Origin: Sipunculus nudus
Taxonomy: Eukaryota; Annelida; Sipuncula; Golfingiida; Sipunculidae
Length of the DNA: 64,000 nucleotides
Reading direction: 5' to 3'
Assembly (NCBI GenBank): GCA_026874595.1
Contig: CM049309.1
Span: 678,501 to 742,500, forward strand
The notes beneath the pieces were generated by a model. That model ran no database searches and was not told the DNA's origin. It saw nothing but the letters and a program-made list of their open reading frames with translations. This document shows, piece by piece, positions 24,391 through 34,729 of this stretch (the first letter of the stretch is position 1; each line of letters opens with the position of its first letter). The position numbers and the translations under genes are program-made.

Positions 24391-24470
24391 AATAGCATGG
24401 TAGATAGCTAGATAGATATAAATAGATAGATAGAAAGATAGCTAGGTGGATAGATAGATAACACCACAGC
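24298..24470 (+). repeat. (GATA)n-rich microsatellite
   Basis: Degenerate runs of GATA/TAGA with interspersed 'gctaggtagatacc' variants. The most uniform part is at about 24360-24390. Confidence 0.9.
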
Positions 24471-25116
24471 CTAAATATGGAGAAATTACACGAGAAAAAT
24501 CCAATATTGTGGCCTGAACAGCAATCACTTTACAACCGTCGGTCACAGAGAAACGAAATTTCCCACCATATATAGAAAGAGGGGAAGCAAAATGAGGATG
24601 AAGCAAGTCTATTGGAAGTATTTTATTAGTCACTGATAAACCAGAAATGTCCATATAATTAATATCGCCGGGTAGCAGTCCAGGCCAGTGGTGGATACAG
24701 GAATTTAGAATAGGGGGAGCCCACATTGCTAGGCCGCGAACCGCCCGAGGGGGGATGAGGGATATAATGCATTATAAAGCAAGACGTACATTGTAACCGT
24801 TCAATACACTTGGTCTTAAATTTTCGTTATGTGTACTATGCGCCCCCTAACCCCCCCCCCCCCCCCCCCAATATCCGCCCCTGCAGCCAGTTTCTGGTAT
24901 GTTGATAAACAGACCATCTACGAGAAGTGTAAATTAATAAAAAAATATATGATGGGTACACACTGTAGGGCGTCTTCTGACTTCTTTTACTTTCGCGTAT
25001 ATTATCCTAGTATATGACTATCGTATGACATACACAATGATGTTCAGCGTCTATATATAAGAGACTGCGTCTTTTTACAGTACTATTCTGGAAAATGAAA
25101 CAAATCTGCTGCAACT

Positions 25117-25295
25117 TCAAGCGCAACCACAGGCGTCCACAGACATGTCGGCCAAGTGAACTCTCTTGTAGCTCCCGTCTAGATGGTAAAAGATGGACAT
25201 ACCAAGCAGTCTTTTCGGAGCGCAACATGGTTCTAGGCCTTTTCGTTTCAGTAACTGCATTACGAGCGTGTGGTTATACATGGGATTCAGCAAAC
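25117..25295 (-). CDS. TGF-beta ligand B, exon 3 (C-terminal half of cystine knot, no ATG)
   Basis: A 'tatttgcag' acceptor opens G|GT TTG CTG and encodes LLNPMYNHTLVMQLL, EPCCAPKRLLGMSIFYH, DGSYKRVHL and DACGCA, then TGA (25117-25119). It aligns residue for residue with the gene A last exon (NP.YNHT.V.QLL; PCCAPK.L; MS..YH..GSYK.VHL; CGCA) and has the same 179-bp length. It is easily missed because it has no internal start codon in this frame. Confidence 0.93.
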
Positions 25296-28200
25296 CTGCA
25301 AATAAAAATATTCATATTTTATTATTATGCTCTTCTTCTGAAGAGTGCCACACACTCTGAGCATGTGGTTCGCAACTAATTAGTAATAAAATGCCTGATA
25401 AATACTTAATTTAGTTCATTCTACATGTTCATATTACATCATATATACTCCGTATATATTCATAAATGCGAGTTAAAGATTTTAAAATTAATAAAATGAA
25501 CGTAAAAAGGAAATAATTACAAGCGCGATTGAATTATCAGTTAATGAATAACTTCAGTAAATGCATCCATCATTCGATATTATGTTACAGCACTATATTT
25601 GCAACGCTGACGAAAATACTGCAGCCCAAAAGACAGTCCATAGAAAACGCGATGACAAAATCACAGACGCTAGTTTGGCCGCGTAATTCAGGGAAAGATC
25701 CCAATGAATGACAATGTTACTTAAAACACCCTCAGTTTAGCTGGGCGGTGTCTGTTAAACAGACGGCACTGACTACCCGCCTCAGATAAACTCTCTTAGT
25801 CGGTAATGATGGTACGACGAATGTAAATTATTCATACATTTTGCCACCAGATGGCAGAACCTGCAAGTCTAATAAGCTGTTAGCAGACCGACTGGGTCAG
25901 TCTATCTGTGAATTTAATATAGCTGGCAAAATAGTACGGCATATACCCACTCTAGGTGTGAATAGCTGGCAAAATAGTACCGCATTTACTTAGTCTTGAC
26001 GTGAGTACCTGGCAAAATAATAACGCATATACCAACTCCAGCGGTAAACAGCTGGCAAAATAGTACGGCATATACCAACTCTAGCTGAGAATAGTTGGAA
26101 AATAGTACCGCATATACCCAGAGCCGTGAGTAGCTGGCAAAATAATACGATGAACATATAGCTTGTGTCGCTTTTCACCTGATAAAGTGCTTGGTTCGCT
26201 GACCCTAACATGGAGGCTTTTAGCCTTAGCCTTTAGAGTTTTTAAAATCATCTGATTTTTTTTATTATCTTACAATTTCATTTATTATCGGCAATGCCAA
26301 TATTTGCCTTGATGAATAGAGGGATGCGACATCTCAATAAATGATTGTTGTATTTTCCGTGATTTATACACATACTAGCATTTAGTTATTCTTGGGTGCA
26401 AGAACAGGCCCCATGATTTGGAGAATATAGGTAACAGTGACCTAATTTCAGTTGTCCAGGGAGATTTTCTATGGACCTTCGTAGGTGTTTAGTTAGAAGA
26501 TTCCAGGTCCAGCGGTAACAGTTTGTGCCCTGTTAACAGCCGGACGGACAGACAGTAGGACTGACGGACGACGTACAAAGACTGATCGTTAAAGCTAAGT
26601 TAAAACAAACCTAAAAAAAAAACCGGGGCGGAGTATCGATTCCATGTTCTTCATTCACAGATGGATAAATGTCAGACCGGACCCCAAGCGACCTGCTGTA
26701 AAAGCTTTCCATTTACAACCTATCAACGGCGTGGCACTAAATTATTTTTTGCATGCATATAAAATTGAACCAAATGGTTCCGCCTGACACAAAACTAACT
26801 CGCGTTACGGTTCCTAGCCGCATATTATAAGCTGTTTAATCAAGCTCAGCGGACACTGTTTAGTGGTCTTCCTCTCCATCACAGTCCACGTTTGTTATAT
26901 TGCAAGAGAACACCTTTTGTTTACATTTCTCATACACATGCTTAAAAATATTTCTAATTCCGTAAAGTCCTTACCACAAAAAAACCCATGTTATTGTTAT
27001 TTGTCTTGAAACAATTCTTATCCAACACACTTGAACTGGCTACCTTGTCCGCCTCACTAGATGTTTAACTTATGCCGCTGATGTATTTAGAAGCCCCGGT
27101 GCATTGTTGGTTTCAGATTTTGACTCCAACAATCCCCAAACAGCAGTCATACTCTTGTGAGTCCGAGTCTGCGCGGTATGCGAGACTGCTCAAGGCATCC
27201 TGGCGGGACGGTACCTAGAGTCGTCATCACTATTAATCGAGCCTTTTAAATCAGTTGAAAACAAACGCCCTTGTTTTGACATGGCCGAACTGATTGTAAA
27301 AGGCTGATGCGTCGTAAATGCTCGAGATAAGTAAATTTTTTTTAACTAATGTGGTAATCATGGGCATTGGTGAAGGCGTAATGGAGGCTAAATCCATTCG
27401 AATAGTACAGAAAAAAGGGGTTAGGGTCGTTCAGAGAAGCGCGATGAAAGAAAAAACATACAGATATCTAGAATTATATTAGCGAAAAGGACAAACAAAC
27501 AGACATCCAGAATTTTATTATAGAAAAGGACGGATAGACGGACATCCTGAATTATATTTTAGAAAAGGACAAATAGACAGACATCCAGAATTATATTAAA
27601 ATAAAGGACAAATAGACAGACATCAAGAATTATATTATAGATTTACTTTATTCACATGCTAAGTTAATTTGAGGTCGACTTTTCGTCGATTTCGACTTGT
27701 GACTTTAGCTCGTATTGTTCATGTCACCGAATATTCATGATTTTTAAAAGAAACCGCTACTTGGTTATATGGGGAATACCAATAATAATGTTTGTTTTAC
27801 ATTACCTGATTCCCATTACGGAAAGTAAATATTCCCACGATATTCCACTGCCTTTTAACTGCCGCACGAGCTGAAGTCTATAAGCTGATATTTAACACAT
27901 CTGAAAATCATTTTAATGTGGTTTCCCAATAATCTTCTCAACTAAAACAAGGCTTACAGGCCTAATGCAAACCTGTGCAAAGTTTGGGAGTATGAAACGA
28001 GGTTTATTTTTAAAATTTAATATTGATCCTCTTATGTTCTGCATATCTTCCTTAGTCATTATGATTTCAGCAAAATGGACGTTTCGGACCTGCAAGTTTC
28101 GGACTAGGACATTTTAAAACTGGGATGTATCAGTCAGGATATTTCGGATATGTTCTTTTGCCAGGATGATTATTAGGACAGATGAACGGACAATTTGGCA

Positions 28201-31200
28201 GCATGGTTTCATAGAAGAACATTTTTTAATGTTTTTTAGCTTCTTCCCTATAAAATATAAGAAAATGCAGTTAGCCAAGAAATAAGCAAAATCCAATAGA
28301 ATTTTTTAGCTATGACGCACGACGGAAAACGGACGACGTCCTACCATTGCATAAGCTCACTGATTCACTAACAATGCAAACCAAGTTTTTTCAAACAGTT
28401 GAAAGATATACTTCCAATAGTTCTAATCTGGGCATTCTGCATCTAGACGATGTGTCTAGACGCCTAGACACATTGTCTAGACACCAGACACAGCCAGGTC
28501 AGTTGCCATGGTGATGTCTGGACCCAACCTGGTTGTACTGAGTGACCTCTTGACTTGGCTGCTGAAACTCAGCATGTTGCAAAATCTGTTTTCAAACACA
28601 GAAAGCCTTTTTCAATTGGCTACACTGCTTTTTCTAAGCTGCATTTACCCTATCTATTCTTATAAAATCAACAGAACCCTACCATAGAATAATTCTTGTA
28701 AAGTTTAAACCAATCAGCTTAACTGTTTCATCATAAAACAGTGTATAAGCTAGAAGAGTCTAAAATTTCATTTTCGCTTGTAAAAAACAGATCAATGTAG
28801 GTGGTACCCCAAATACCTTAATTTCATATGTGACATATGTGAAAAAAATTTGGTGATGCTAGCTTCAGCCATTTCTGAGATTTTAATTTTAGTGCGCTTT
28901 TTTGGACAGATGACTACGTTCAACCTACTGTAACTCGGCCAAAAATCTCCGAACTGGAATCATACGACTAAACTTGAGAAAGATTGTTCCAGGGATAATT
29001 TCTGTGAAATATTGGACAATTTGGCTGGACAGTTTCGGAGAAGAAGATTTTTAAAGGTTTTTTAGTTTTTTTCCCTATAAAATCGAAGTTAATACAGATA
29101 CCCAAAAATAAGCTCAATCAGATGAAGTTTGACATATAACTAATTCTTACATGCAATTGGGAGGTGCTAGCTCTGACGGTTTCTGAGATAGCAGTGGTTA
29201 ACGTACGGACGACGGTGGACGGCGGACGGACGACGCTGCACCATCGCATAAGCTCACATGTTCGCTAAGAAGGTGAGATGGAGCCTGCAAGGTTGATGTT
29301 AAAACTGCATTCTGTACACAAATTGTATTCTGTCCTAATTTATCTTTGCTTAACGCCCGTTTCAAACGTCCCTGCAAACAATGCATATTTGTTGAAATCA
29401 GCATGTTTGCAACAGCTTTGCAGCATGTTAATTCACTAGTTGTCAGACAATTTCTAGTCTGACATCGTTTGGAAAAGCCGGCCCCACAAATGAAGATCGT
29501 AGCTCTTCGTGATTAAAGATCCTTAGATTACATATATCTGAGTGATAACAGGTGGCATTTTACTAAATCAGGTTACCCCCCTCTGCTATGAAACCCTAAA
29601 GAGGTTAGTGAAGGTACGTGGATAAATTGCCTTAGTGAAAATTTAAGCAAGAAGCCTTCACATACGTAAATTTTCTGAATTTCAATAGTTTTCAATATAC
29701 TTCCACTGTATACATTAATAAACTCCTATTCAATAATATGTCATATTCTAATCCCACCTAAAAATGGCAGAGTGGAGGTGACGTACAGCATATTGTTTAA
29801 TAATTGTCCTGTACCATGACTGCATGAGACGAGCTCCGACTTAAGGATGTAACTTGTGTAAGGAATGTCAACTCGTGACATGACCACAACAAGTAATATA
29901 AGAGCATCCTTTACTGATATATTGTCTAGCGTTGATTAACAAATCCTCACCTGATCCTGGGCCTTTGCATGACCCCCTGCAGTAGTAGTCGTCGTAACGC
30001 TTGGGATATAGGACCCAGTCCCACTCGATTTCTCTGAAATTGAAGCTGATGTGGTCCCGACAGCAAGTCGTGATCCCCGCGGCACAGTCCTGGTCTGCCG
30101 AACGTTTATTACGGAAATGGTCCAGTCGGAAGTGAACCGCTAGGAACGGCCGGAACGCACCTTTAACAGATATAGGTAATGTTTCAAAACCCTTTCCTGA
30201 GCATGTATTACATTTTATGATGATTCCATACTTGGTCGCCGGCGCCACTGTCCAGTTTTGTATGTATCTTCCGATTTCAAACTTCATCCAGTTTCCGTGA
30301 TGTGTTGGTTGCCCTTCACCGATTGCAACAGTGTTATTTTGTCCGGGAAACCAACGTGCGATGAGAAAGTCACTGTCTGGTTGACTTTCATCAAAATCAG
30401 TTTTTTGTACCCATAATGCCGCTGAACTGATCACGTGACCAAACGACAGAGCCGTGGATTTGAACAGAAAACAAGCAGCCGGTTTGTCAGCGTAACAGGA
30501 AGCGGAACCTGTGAAGGGAGTATAATATTTACTAAGTCCTATAATAGGATAAAATTATTCATCGAATGAACTTCAGTTTTCACCATGTATAAATGTACAT
30601 ATTATTATCAATGTTTAACTAGATTAGTGCATTACTTGAATTTGCTTTCCTTAGCTAAACTTTTCCTTATGTGTTTTGTATGGAAATCAGTTATACTTAT
30701 ATTCAGTAGTTGTATCACTCGCTCCAGTGACTTGAAAACTTTAGGCAACTTACAACTTACAACTTACTTAGTCTCACCATGATATAAAAACTCTGCAAGT
30801 CAGCACTTAAACATGGCAGAAGTTTTAATAGCTGATGATAAAATTATTGCTGGCACTTGTGGGAACCCCACAGATACTGCCTGACATTCGTATTTAATGG
30901 ATAGTTGCAGGAATAGCGCGTGTTAAGCCGCATTTTATGTGTGTTACAAAGTGCATTTTATTTTAGCAGTGCGTTAGAGTTGTGTTTCTGATATGAATAC
31001 CGTCTTAAACTAACAGGTTATTTAGGCTTTCGATAGGATTCCAATTTATTTACTTTGCAAGCTGAAATGATATGAAAGAATAATGTCATATTTCGGTTTC
31101 CTGGATATTAGGTTTCCTCTACAGACTCTCTTAATTTTTTCATACACAATCCAGGAAAGATAAGAGAATATGTTCATATTGTGGCATTACTTCTCATGGA

Positions 31201-31757
31201 CTTTGACGAAATTTCAACCGGAACCATTTTTCTCACATCGTAAAATTCTGAGAAACGTCTTTTCACTTTTAGTAAATTTGTAAACATCAGAAATGCATAC
31301 ATATAACGAATTAGAACACATGCATGTAAGTCACACAGAAAATATAATTATACCTATGTTAAGTCATACTGAAAATATAATTAGACTTACGGTGTTCAGG
31401 CAGAAGCACGACATCTGTGGTTTTTCCGAATCTTTCGGCCGGCTCCGAAAGCTCCTCTGGAACTTTATGGCGTTCGTGCAACTGCTGAAAGAAAGTATCC
31501 GGCATTTTAGGGTGTGCCCCGTTCATTACTGGAGGGGCAGACAATCTCAGTTTCTGTAAGATCTTGGCTTTAACAAGTTCGATTCGCAATTTTCGCAGTT
31601 TTTCTTCAGGAATGTTAGAGGCGGCACATCTTGGACACATCCCCACTGAAGTAACATCACGGCGTCTTTCAGCATCAATCGATATGACGATATAGCATAC
31701 CCACAAATAGAAAAGTATTGTTTCAGCACTATAGGTCGAAAATATGTGACGCGTCAT
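25117..31757 (-). CDS. TGF-beta superfamily ligand B (activin/inhibin-beta/GDF8-like), three exons
   Basis: Paralog of ligand A, read as exons 31391-31757, 29951-30508 and 25117-25295 with phase-1 introns at equivalent positions. The start chosen (31755-31757) precedes a signal segment (ETILFYLWVCYIVISIDA); an ATG ten codons earlier has poor context. The prodomain has CPRC and LRIELVKAKILQKLRLSAPP, the conserved family helix, then AALWVQ and NWTVAPATKYGIIIKC. A furin site RNKR precedes SADQDC. The mature chain has nine cysteines (C, TCC, YYCRGSC, PCC, CGC), with EIEWDWVLYP in place of the usual EIGWDWI.AP. Seven exon 2 residues (ALWVQKT region onward) diverge strongly from gene A, so the copies are old. 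The product would be secreted, cleaved and dimerised, signalling through Smad-coupled receptors. Confidence 0.88.
25918..26150 (+). repeat. ~47-bp degenerate tandem repeat, five copies
   Basis: The unit is 'agctggcaaaatagtacggc' followed by 'atataccaactctag'. Five copies occur with substitutions and short indels. Confidence 0.8.
26395..26610 (+). mobile_element. Pearl/HINE-like element fragment (3' part)
   Basis: It has 'aacagtgacctaatttcag', 'aggtccagcggtaacagttt', 'gccggacggacagacag' and 'caaagactgatcgttaaagc', matching the 3' part of the elements at 5.5 and 13.7 kb. Confidence 0.6.
26955..27180 (+). repeat. Diverged dispersed repeat, copy 2
   Basis: Partner of 22480-22700, sharing 'gtaaagtccttacc', 'caattcttatccaac' and 'gtctgcgcggtatg'. 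It lies inside intron 2 of ligand B, while copy 1 is intergenic, so the two do not mark strictly equivalent positions in a simple gene duplication. Confidence 0.5.
27435..27645 (+). repeat. ~50-bp tandem repeat, about four copies
   Basis: Units contain 'aaaggacaaatagacagaca' and 'tccagaattatatt'. The last copy reads 'catcaagaattatattatag'. Confidence 0.8.
28060..29270 (+). repeat. Two diverged copies of a dispersed repeat ending in an ACGG-rich tail
   Basis: 28200-28350 and 29030-29260 share 'ccctataaaat', 'ccaagaaataagc'/'ccaaaaataagctc' and a tail 'acggacgacg' followed by 'accatygcataagctcac'. Both run in the same orientation. The block between contains similar text at 28950-29040 ('ggacaatttggc'), suggesting tandem or nested copies. 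Confidence 0.55.
28450..28473. repeat. Perfect 10-bp inverted repeat with 4-nt loop
   Basis: ATGTGTCTAG - ACGC - CTAGACACAT. The motif TGTCTAGACA-like repeats again just downstream (28474-28490). It could form a hairpin in DNA or in the gene B pre-mRNA; no function is implied by the sequence. Confidence 0.7.
29951..30508 (-). CDS. TGF-beta ligand B, exon 2 (prodomain end, furin site, first finger)
   Basis: A 'cccttcacag' acceptor (30509-30510) opens the exon; C from exon 1 plus GT gives Arg. It encodes SASCYADKPAACFLF, VISSAALWVQ, WMKFEIGRYIQNW, YGIIIKCNTC, FLAVHF, the RNKR cleavage site, DQDCAAG.TTCCRDHISFNF, EIEWDWVLYPKRY and DDYYCRGSCKG. It ends GGATCAG|GTGAGG. The 5' portion before the first ATG (30434) is coding by splice phase and conservation of position. 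Confidence 0.9.
30509..31390 (-). other. Intron 1 of ligand B (0.88 kb)
   Basis: The donor is CACC|GTAAGT (31390), a full consensus; the acceptor is CTTCACAG (30509). It is AT-rich and nothing else was recognised. It is ten times shorter than the equivalent intron of ligand A, which has been expanded by transposable and tandem repeats. Confidence 0.85.
31391..31757 (-). CDS. TGF-beta ligand B, exon 1 (signal peptide and start of prodomain)
   Basis: It encodes MTRHIFSTYSAETILFYLWV, a signal segment ending near DA, then GMCPRCAA, KLRKLRIELVKAKILQKL, and an acidic tail ending TTDVVLLPEH before the CACC|GTAAGT donor. The equivalent tail in gene A is TTDIAVLAQI, so the exon boundary is conserved. 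An upstream in-frame ATG lies at 31785-31787. Confidence 0.85.
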
Positions 31758-31789
31758 GTTAGTAATTTTAGTAAACTCTTGCAACATGT

Positions 31790-33870
31790 ACTAACGAAAG
31801 GAACACAATTATTTGCAGCTGTTTGAATGGTAAATTCAAGAGTAAAGATAATTTCCTTGTCTTCAGATAAAGACGTAGTAAGTTTCTGCGGTCCAAGCAC
31901 GCCTCTCAGCTGTTTTACCGACTCTTATTTTGCCGGTAACCGCAGGCACAGCTGATCGGACTATTACTGAAGCTATGTTGCCAGACGCAGCATTCCACAT
32001 GATACATGATGTATGTCAGTCAACGACCACTCGGTATAAGATGTGCAAAAAGTAATGTTCTCTGGATGGATGAATGAATATATATATACACACACAAGAA
32101 TCAAGTTTCATCCATTGTTCCCACTAAGACCTTGATATGAGACATTCCCCAATATGTTTAGGAACACACATTTCTTAAAGAATCAGATTTAGATTTATGT
32201 TCAGTTTGCCTCTTTCACTCCCAATAAAGTCAATGCCAAGAATGCCAATTTTTATATGTGCGAAATACTATAGGCCTAGTATCATTAAGATACAAAACCT
32301 ACAATACGACCAAACGGAGCAGACGACCGACACCCCGGAACACATGCTCGTGGACAAGATCTATCACCCTTTTATTGATAGGTCCTCATCTTCTAATGTT
32401 ATTTAGTGTTTGCTTGTATCATGTATCCATTTCAAGGCACATTTCATCCAATCATGTATTAAACCACTAGACATGCAAGAACAAACAACCAGTAAATTGC
32501 GTCTGATAAATAAGAACTTTTCTAATATTAGTGGCCTTGCAAGTCTGAATCTGGCATTAAAATTCCTTTTTATTGCTACATAATTTACTTTAGCAGATAC
32601 AAAGTATCAGTTAGCTTGTGTCGTACAAAACCTGGAAGAAAGCTTACACTTTATGTATTTATGAATTCTTAGCAATTCGAAACCTGCTCCGTATGGCGAC
32701 GTAGTTAGCTAGTCTTACAGATCCTTATCTGGTGAGGAAAACCATAAGAGGTTCTCTGATGTCAAGGTCCCACAAGAGCTGCAAAAAGTTCAAGATTGCA
32801 GGAACATCTACCCGCGGGGCATTACATTCGCAATTTGTATGGTAGGCCAATGCCAAGCTTTTCTTCTAAATTTAACAGGACTCATTAGGAGATACAAAGA
32901 TACAATTGCCTGCTGACATGCTGACATACTGATCTACTCTTGGCTGTAAGTGATATGACAGCAGTTACATCATAACTATATGATCACAGTACAAACTGCG
33001 TTTTACTGCAGCCAGTGGCACCGTACCATCAAAGAAGCATTTGTAGGGTAACCATACAATATCCAGCTAGCCCTCACATACAAACATCAAATTGACCGGC
33101 GTATATGTTATGCTCATATCCCCTCCATTCCTAATGTTATTTCTTATTAATTTTGATAAATGGATATAAATCGAGGGGTGGGGGGAGGAGGGATGCAGGC
33201 GGGGAAATAATCGAGCTGATAATCGAACAAAATTACAGCGGTTTTCACTTATATCCTTTAGGCCTTGGGAAACTATGATGAAAACGCGTTAAGAATATCA
33301 AGACAATACCGATTGGGAAACATCCCCGCTCCGCAGAATATTTTTAATGTGTTCGCACTTGTTATTTTATCTTATAAATGTCTCCCCCCCCCCCTTCTTA
33401 CTCACACACACACGCACACAATAGTGTGTGTCTTGCTTCATGTGAAGGTTTTACTTAATTCCTTCGCCTGAGATATGATGTTTCATAAGATTCAAAAGCT
33501 TAAAATATATAAGATGATAAAAAGCCAAACAGGAGAACGAGCCAGGAATTTTGGAACACTTTCCTCACTATATTCCGCATTTCAGAGATAAATGTCATGC
33601 CTTCATCACGCCTGATAAAGTAATGTGCTGAAAGCTCTACGGCAAAATTATTGGAGTCAGCTGAGCTCCTGTCCCCGTAGACAGGTTCGAGTGCTGTTTG
33701 TGAAGTACGTTCACTGTGGCACTTGCCTCAGCTGAAATATACCACTTGCAGCTGTCGGAGGAAGCACCTTCCTTAAATACCTGAATTTGTATATTAGAGG
33801 CTTCTTTTTAAATTATATTTGGTTTAGGTGCCAGCAACATGTTTTGTTAAAATAAAGATAATAAAAGTTG
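31790..33870. other. Upstream flank of ligand B, no gene recognised
   Basis: AT-rich, with CA/TA-rich simple sequence near 32083-32095, a G-rich patch at about 33174-33204 and a CACA run near 33402-33420. Plus-strand open frames at 32197-32470 have no domain. No TATA box was convincingly placed for gene B. Confidence 0.45.
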
Positions 33871-33875
33871 CTTAC

Positions 33876-34055
33876 AGTGGTGGACAATGTATAGATAGCT
33901 GGCCCCTATATTCGAGCCTATCCCTTCCACTGTCATTTTGTATTTAGAAACCCATCCTAGACCTTTATACTGCCACGCATGAACAGGACTGCTGCATCTG
34001 AGAGACACAAAACTATGGATCTCTTCCTTACACCTAGATGGTCCACATGGGGAGC
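33876..34055 (-). CDS. Candidate symmetric phase 1-1 exon, unassigned cysteine-containing domain
   Basis: An exactly 180-bp open stretch lies between a 'gttcttgcag' acceptor and a CACT|GTAAGC donor, with phase 1 on both sides. The 60 residues include SPCGPSRCKEE, FVSLRCSSPV, AWQYKGLGWVSKY and a final HHC. Phase 1-1 exons of about 60 residues are typical of shuffled extracellular modules, but the cysteine pattern does not match sushi, EGF or thrombospondin modules. A degenerate Ig-like strand pattern (LRC...W) is possible. No partner exon was found nearby, so it may be a lone exon, part of a gene with distant exons, or chance. The plus-strand frame over the same bases is probably a shadow. Confidence 0.3.
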
Positions 34056-34158
34056 CTGCAAGAACAGCACCGCTACACCTCCTAACCAAAGCACAGCTCG
34101 GTCAAAACCAGGAATCAATATTCCTCCTCCACCGTACTATTACACTCATGAACCAATT

Positions 34159-34161
<3 letters not shown>

Positions 34162-34191
<30 letters not shown>
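34162..34191 (+). repeat. (AG)n microsatellite
   Basis: About 15 uninterrupted AG units. Confidence 0.95.
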
Positions 34192-34195
<4 letters not shown>

Positions 34196-34224
34196 CATAA
34201 AATAATGTATATAACTTAACTCCT

Positions 34225-34720
34225 TTTTCATTTGGAAATTCATTCGATTTATTTTCTTATATTTCAAAGATTTGGGTATTCCCCGCCAGTGCCGATTCCA
34301 AAATTTCTCTAGGTCTCACTTATTTTTGAGCAATATTTCAGGTATAACCATATACAAAAATTGTATGCATATTCAAACTTCATTTTATCTTATGTGTTTT
34401 CATAAAGATGCTAAAATTGTCTTTCCTTTAATTCTATATTCCCAACTATTTACAAGTTGAATGCATTTAAAAGCATTGTACAAAAAGGCAAATATTAAGA
34501 CCAGAAGATTAATTTACAAATTTATGTGAAAGATGATATGAAGATGCAAAAATGACACTGCAAGTTCACTCTCACCATAAAACCTGCCACTCATCCCAGC
34601 GGGATTCAAATCTGGACGTCCTTGGTCGTATTAGTTCACAGGAAAAAAAAACATGCAATTGGGTCAACGGGTGAAATAGATGTACTCTCTTACATTCAGT
34701 TCGTCTTGAAAAACCTTCAA
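34225..34720 (+). repeat. Diverged dispersed repeat, copy 1 (partner at 36360-36775)
   Basis: It shares ordered blocks with the second copy: 'tttgggtattccccgccagt' / 'tttgggtgttccccgttcaa', 'ttcacaggaaaaaa', 'gggtcaacgggtgaaa' / 'ggctcaacggtgaaac' and 'cagttcgtcttgaaaa' / 'cagttcttcttgaaaa'. Same orientation, about 2.1 kb apart. Confidence 0.65.
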
Positions 34721-34729
34721 GGCCACCCC

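Larger units (their letters stand above)
20985..25116. other. Intergenic region between ligand genes A and B
   Basis: No gene recognised. It includes TA-rich simple sequence at about 21312-21330, a diverged dispersed repeat at 22480-22700, a TGACCTTG-rich dispersed repeat at about 23700-24080, a GATA microsatellite near 24300-24470 and a poly-C tract at 24850-24869. A TTTATT at 24622-24627 could serve as the gene B polyadenylation signal (AATAAA on the minus strand), but it is distant. Confidence 0.55.
25296..29950 (-). other. Intron 2 of ligand B (4.7 kb)
   Basis: The donor is ATCAG|GTGAGG (29950) and the acceptor TTTGCAG (25296). It contains a ~47-bp repeat at 25918-26150, a pearl-like copy at 26395-26600, dispersed repeats near 26955 and 28060-29270, and a 50-bp repeat at 27435-27645. 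No further exon was seen. Confidence 0.8.
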
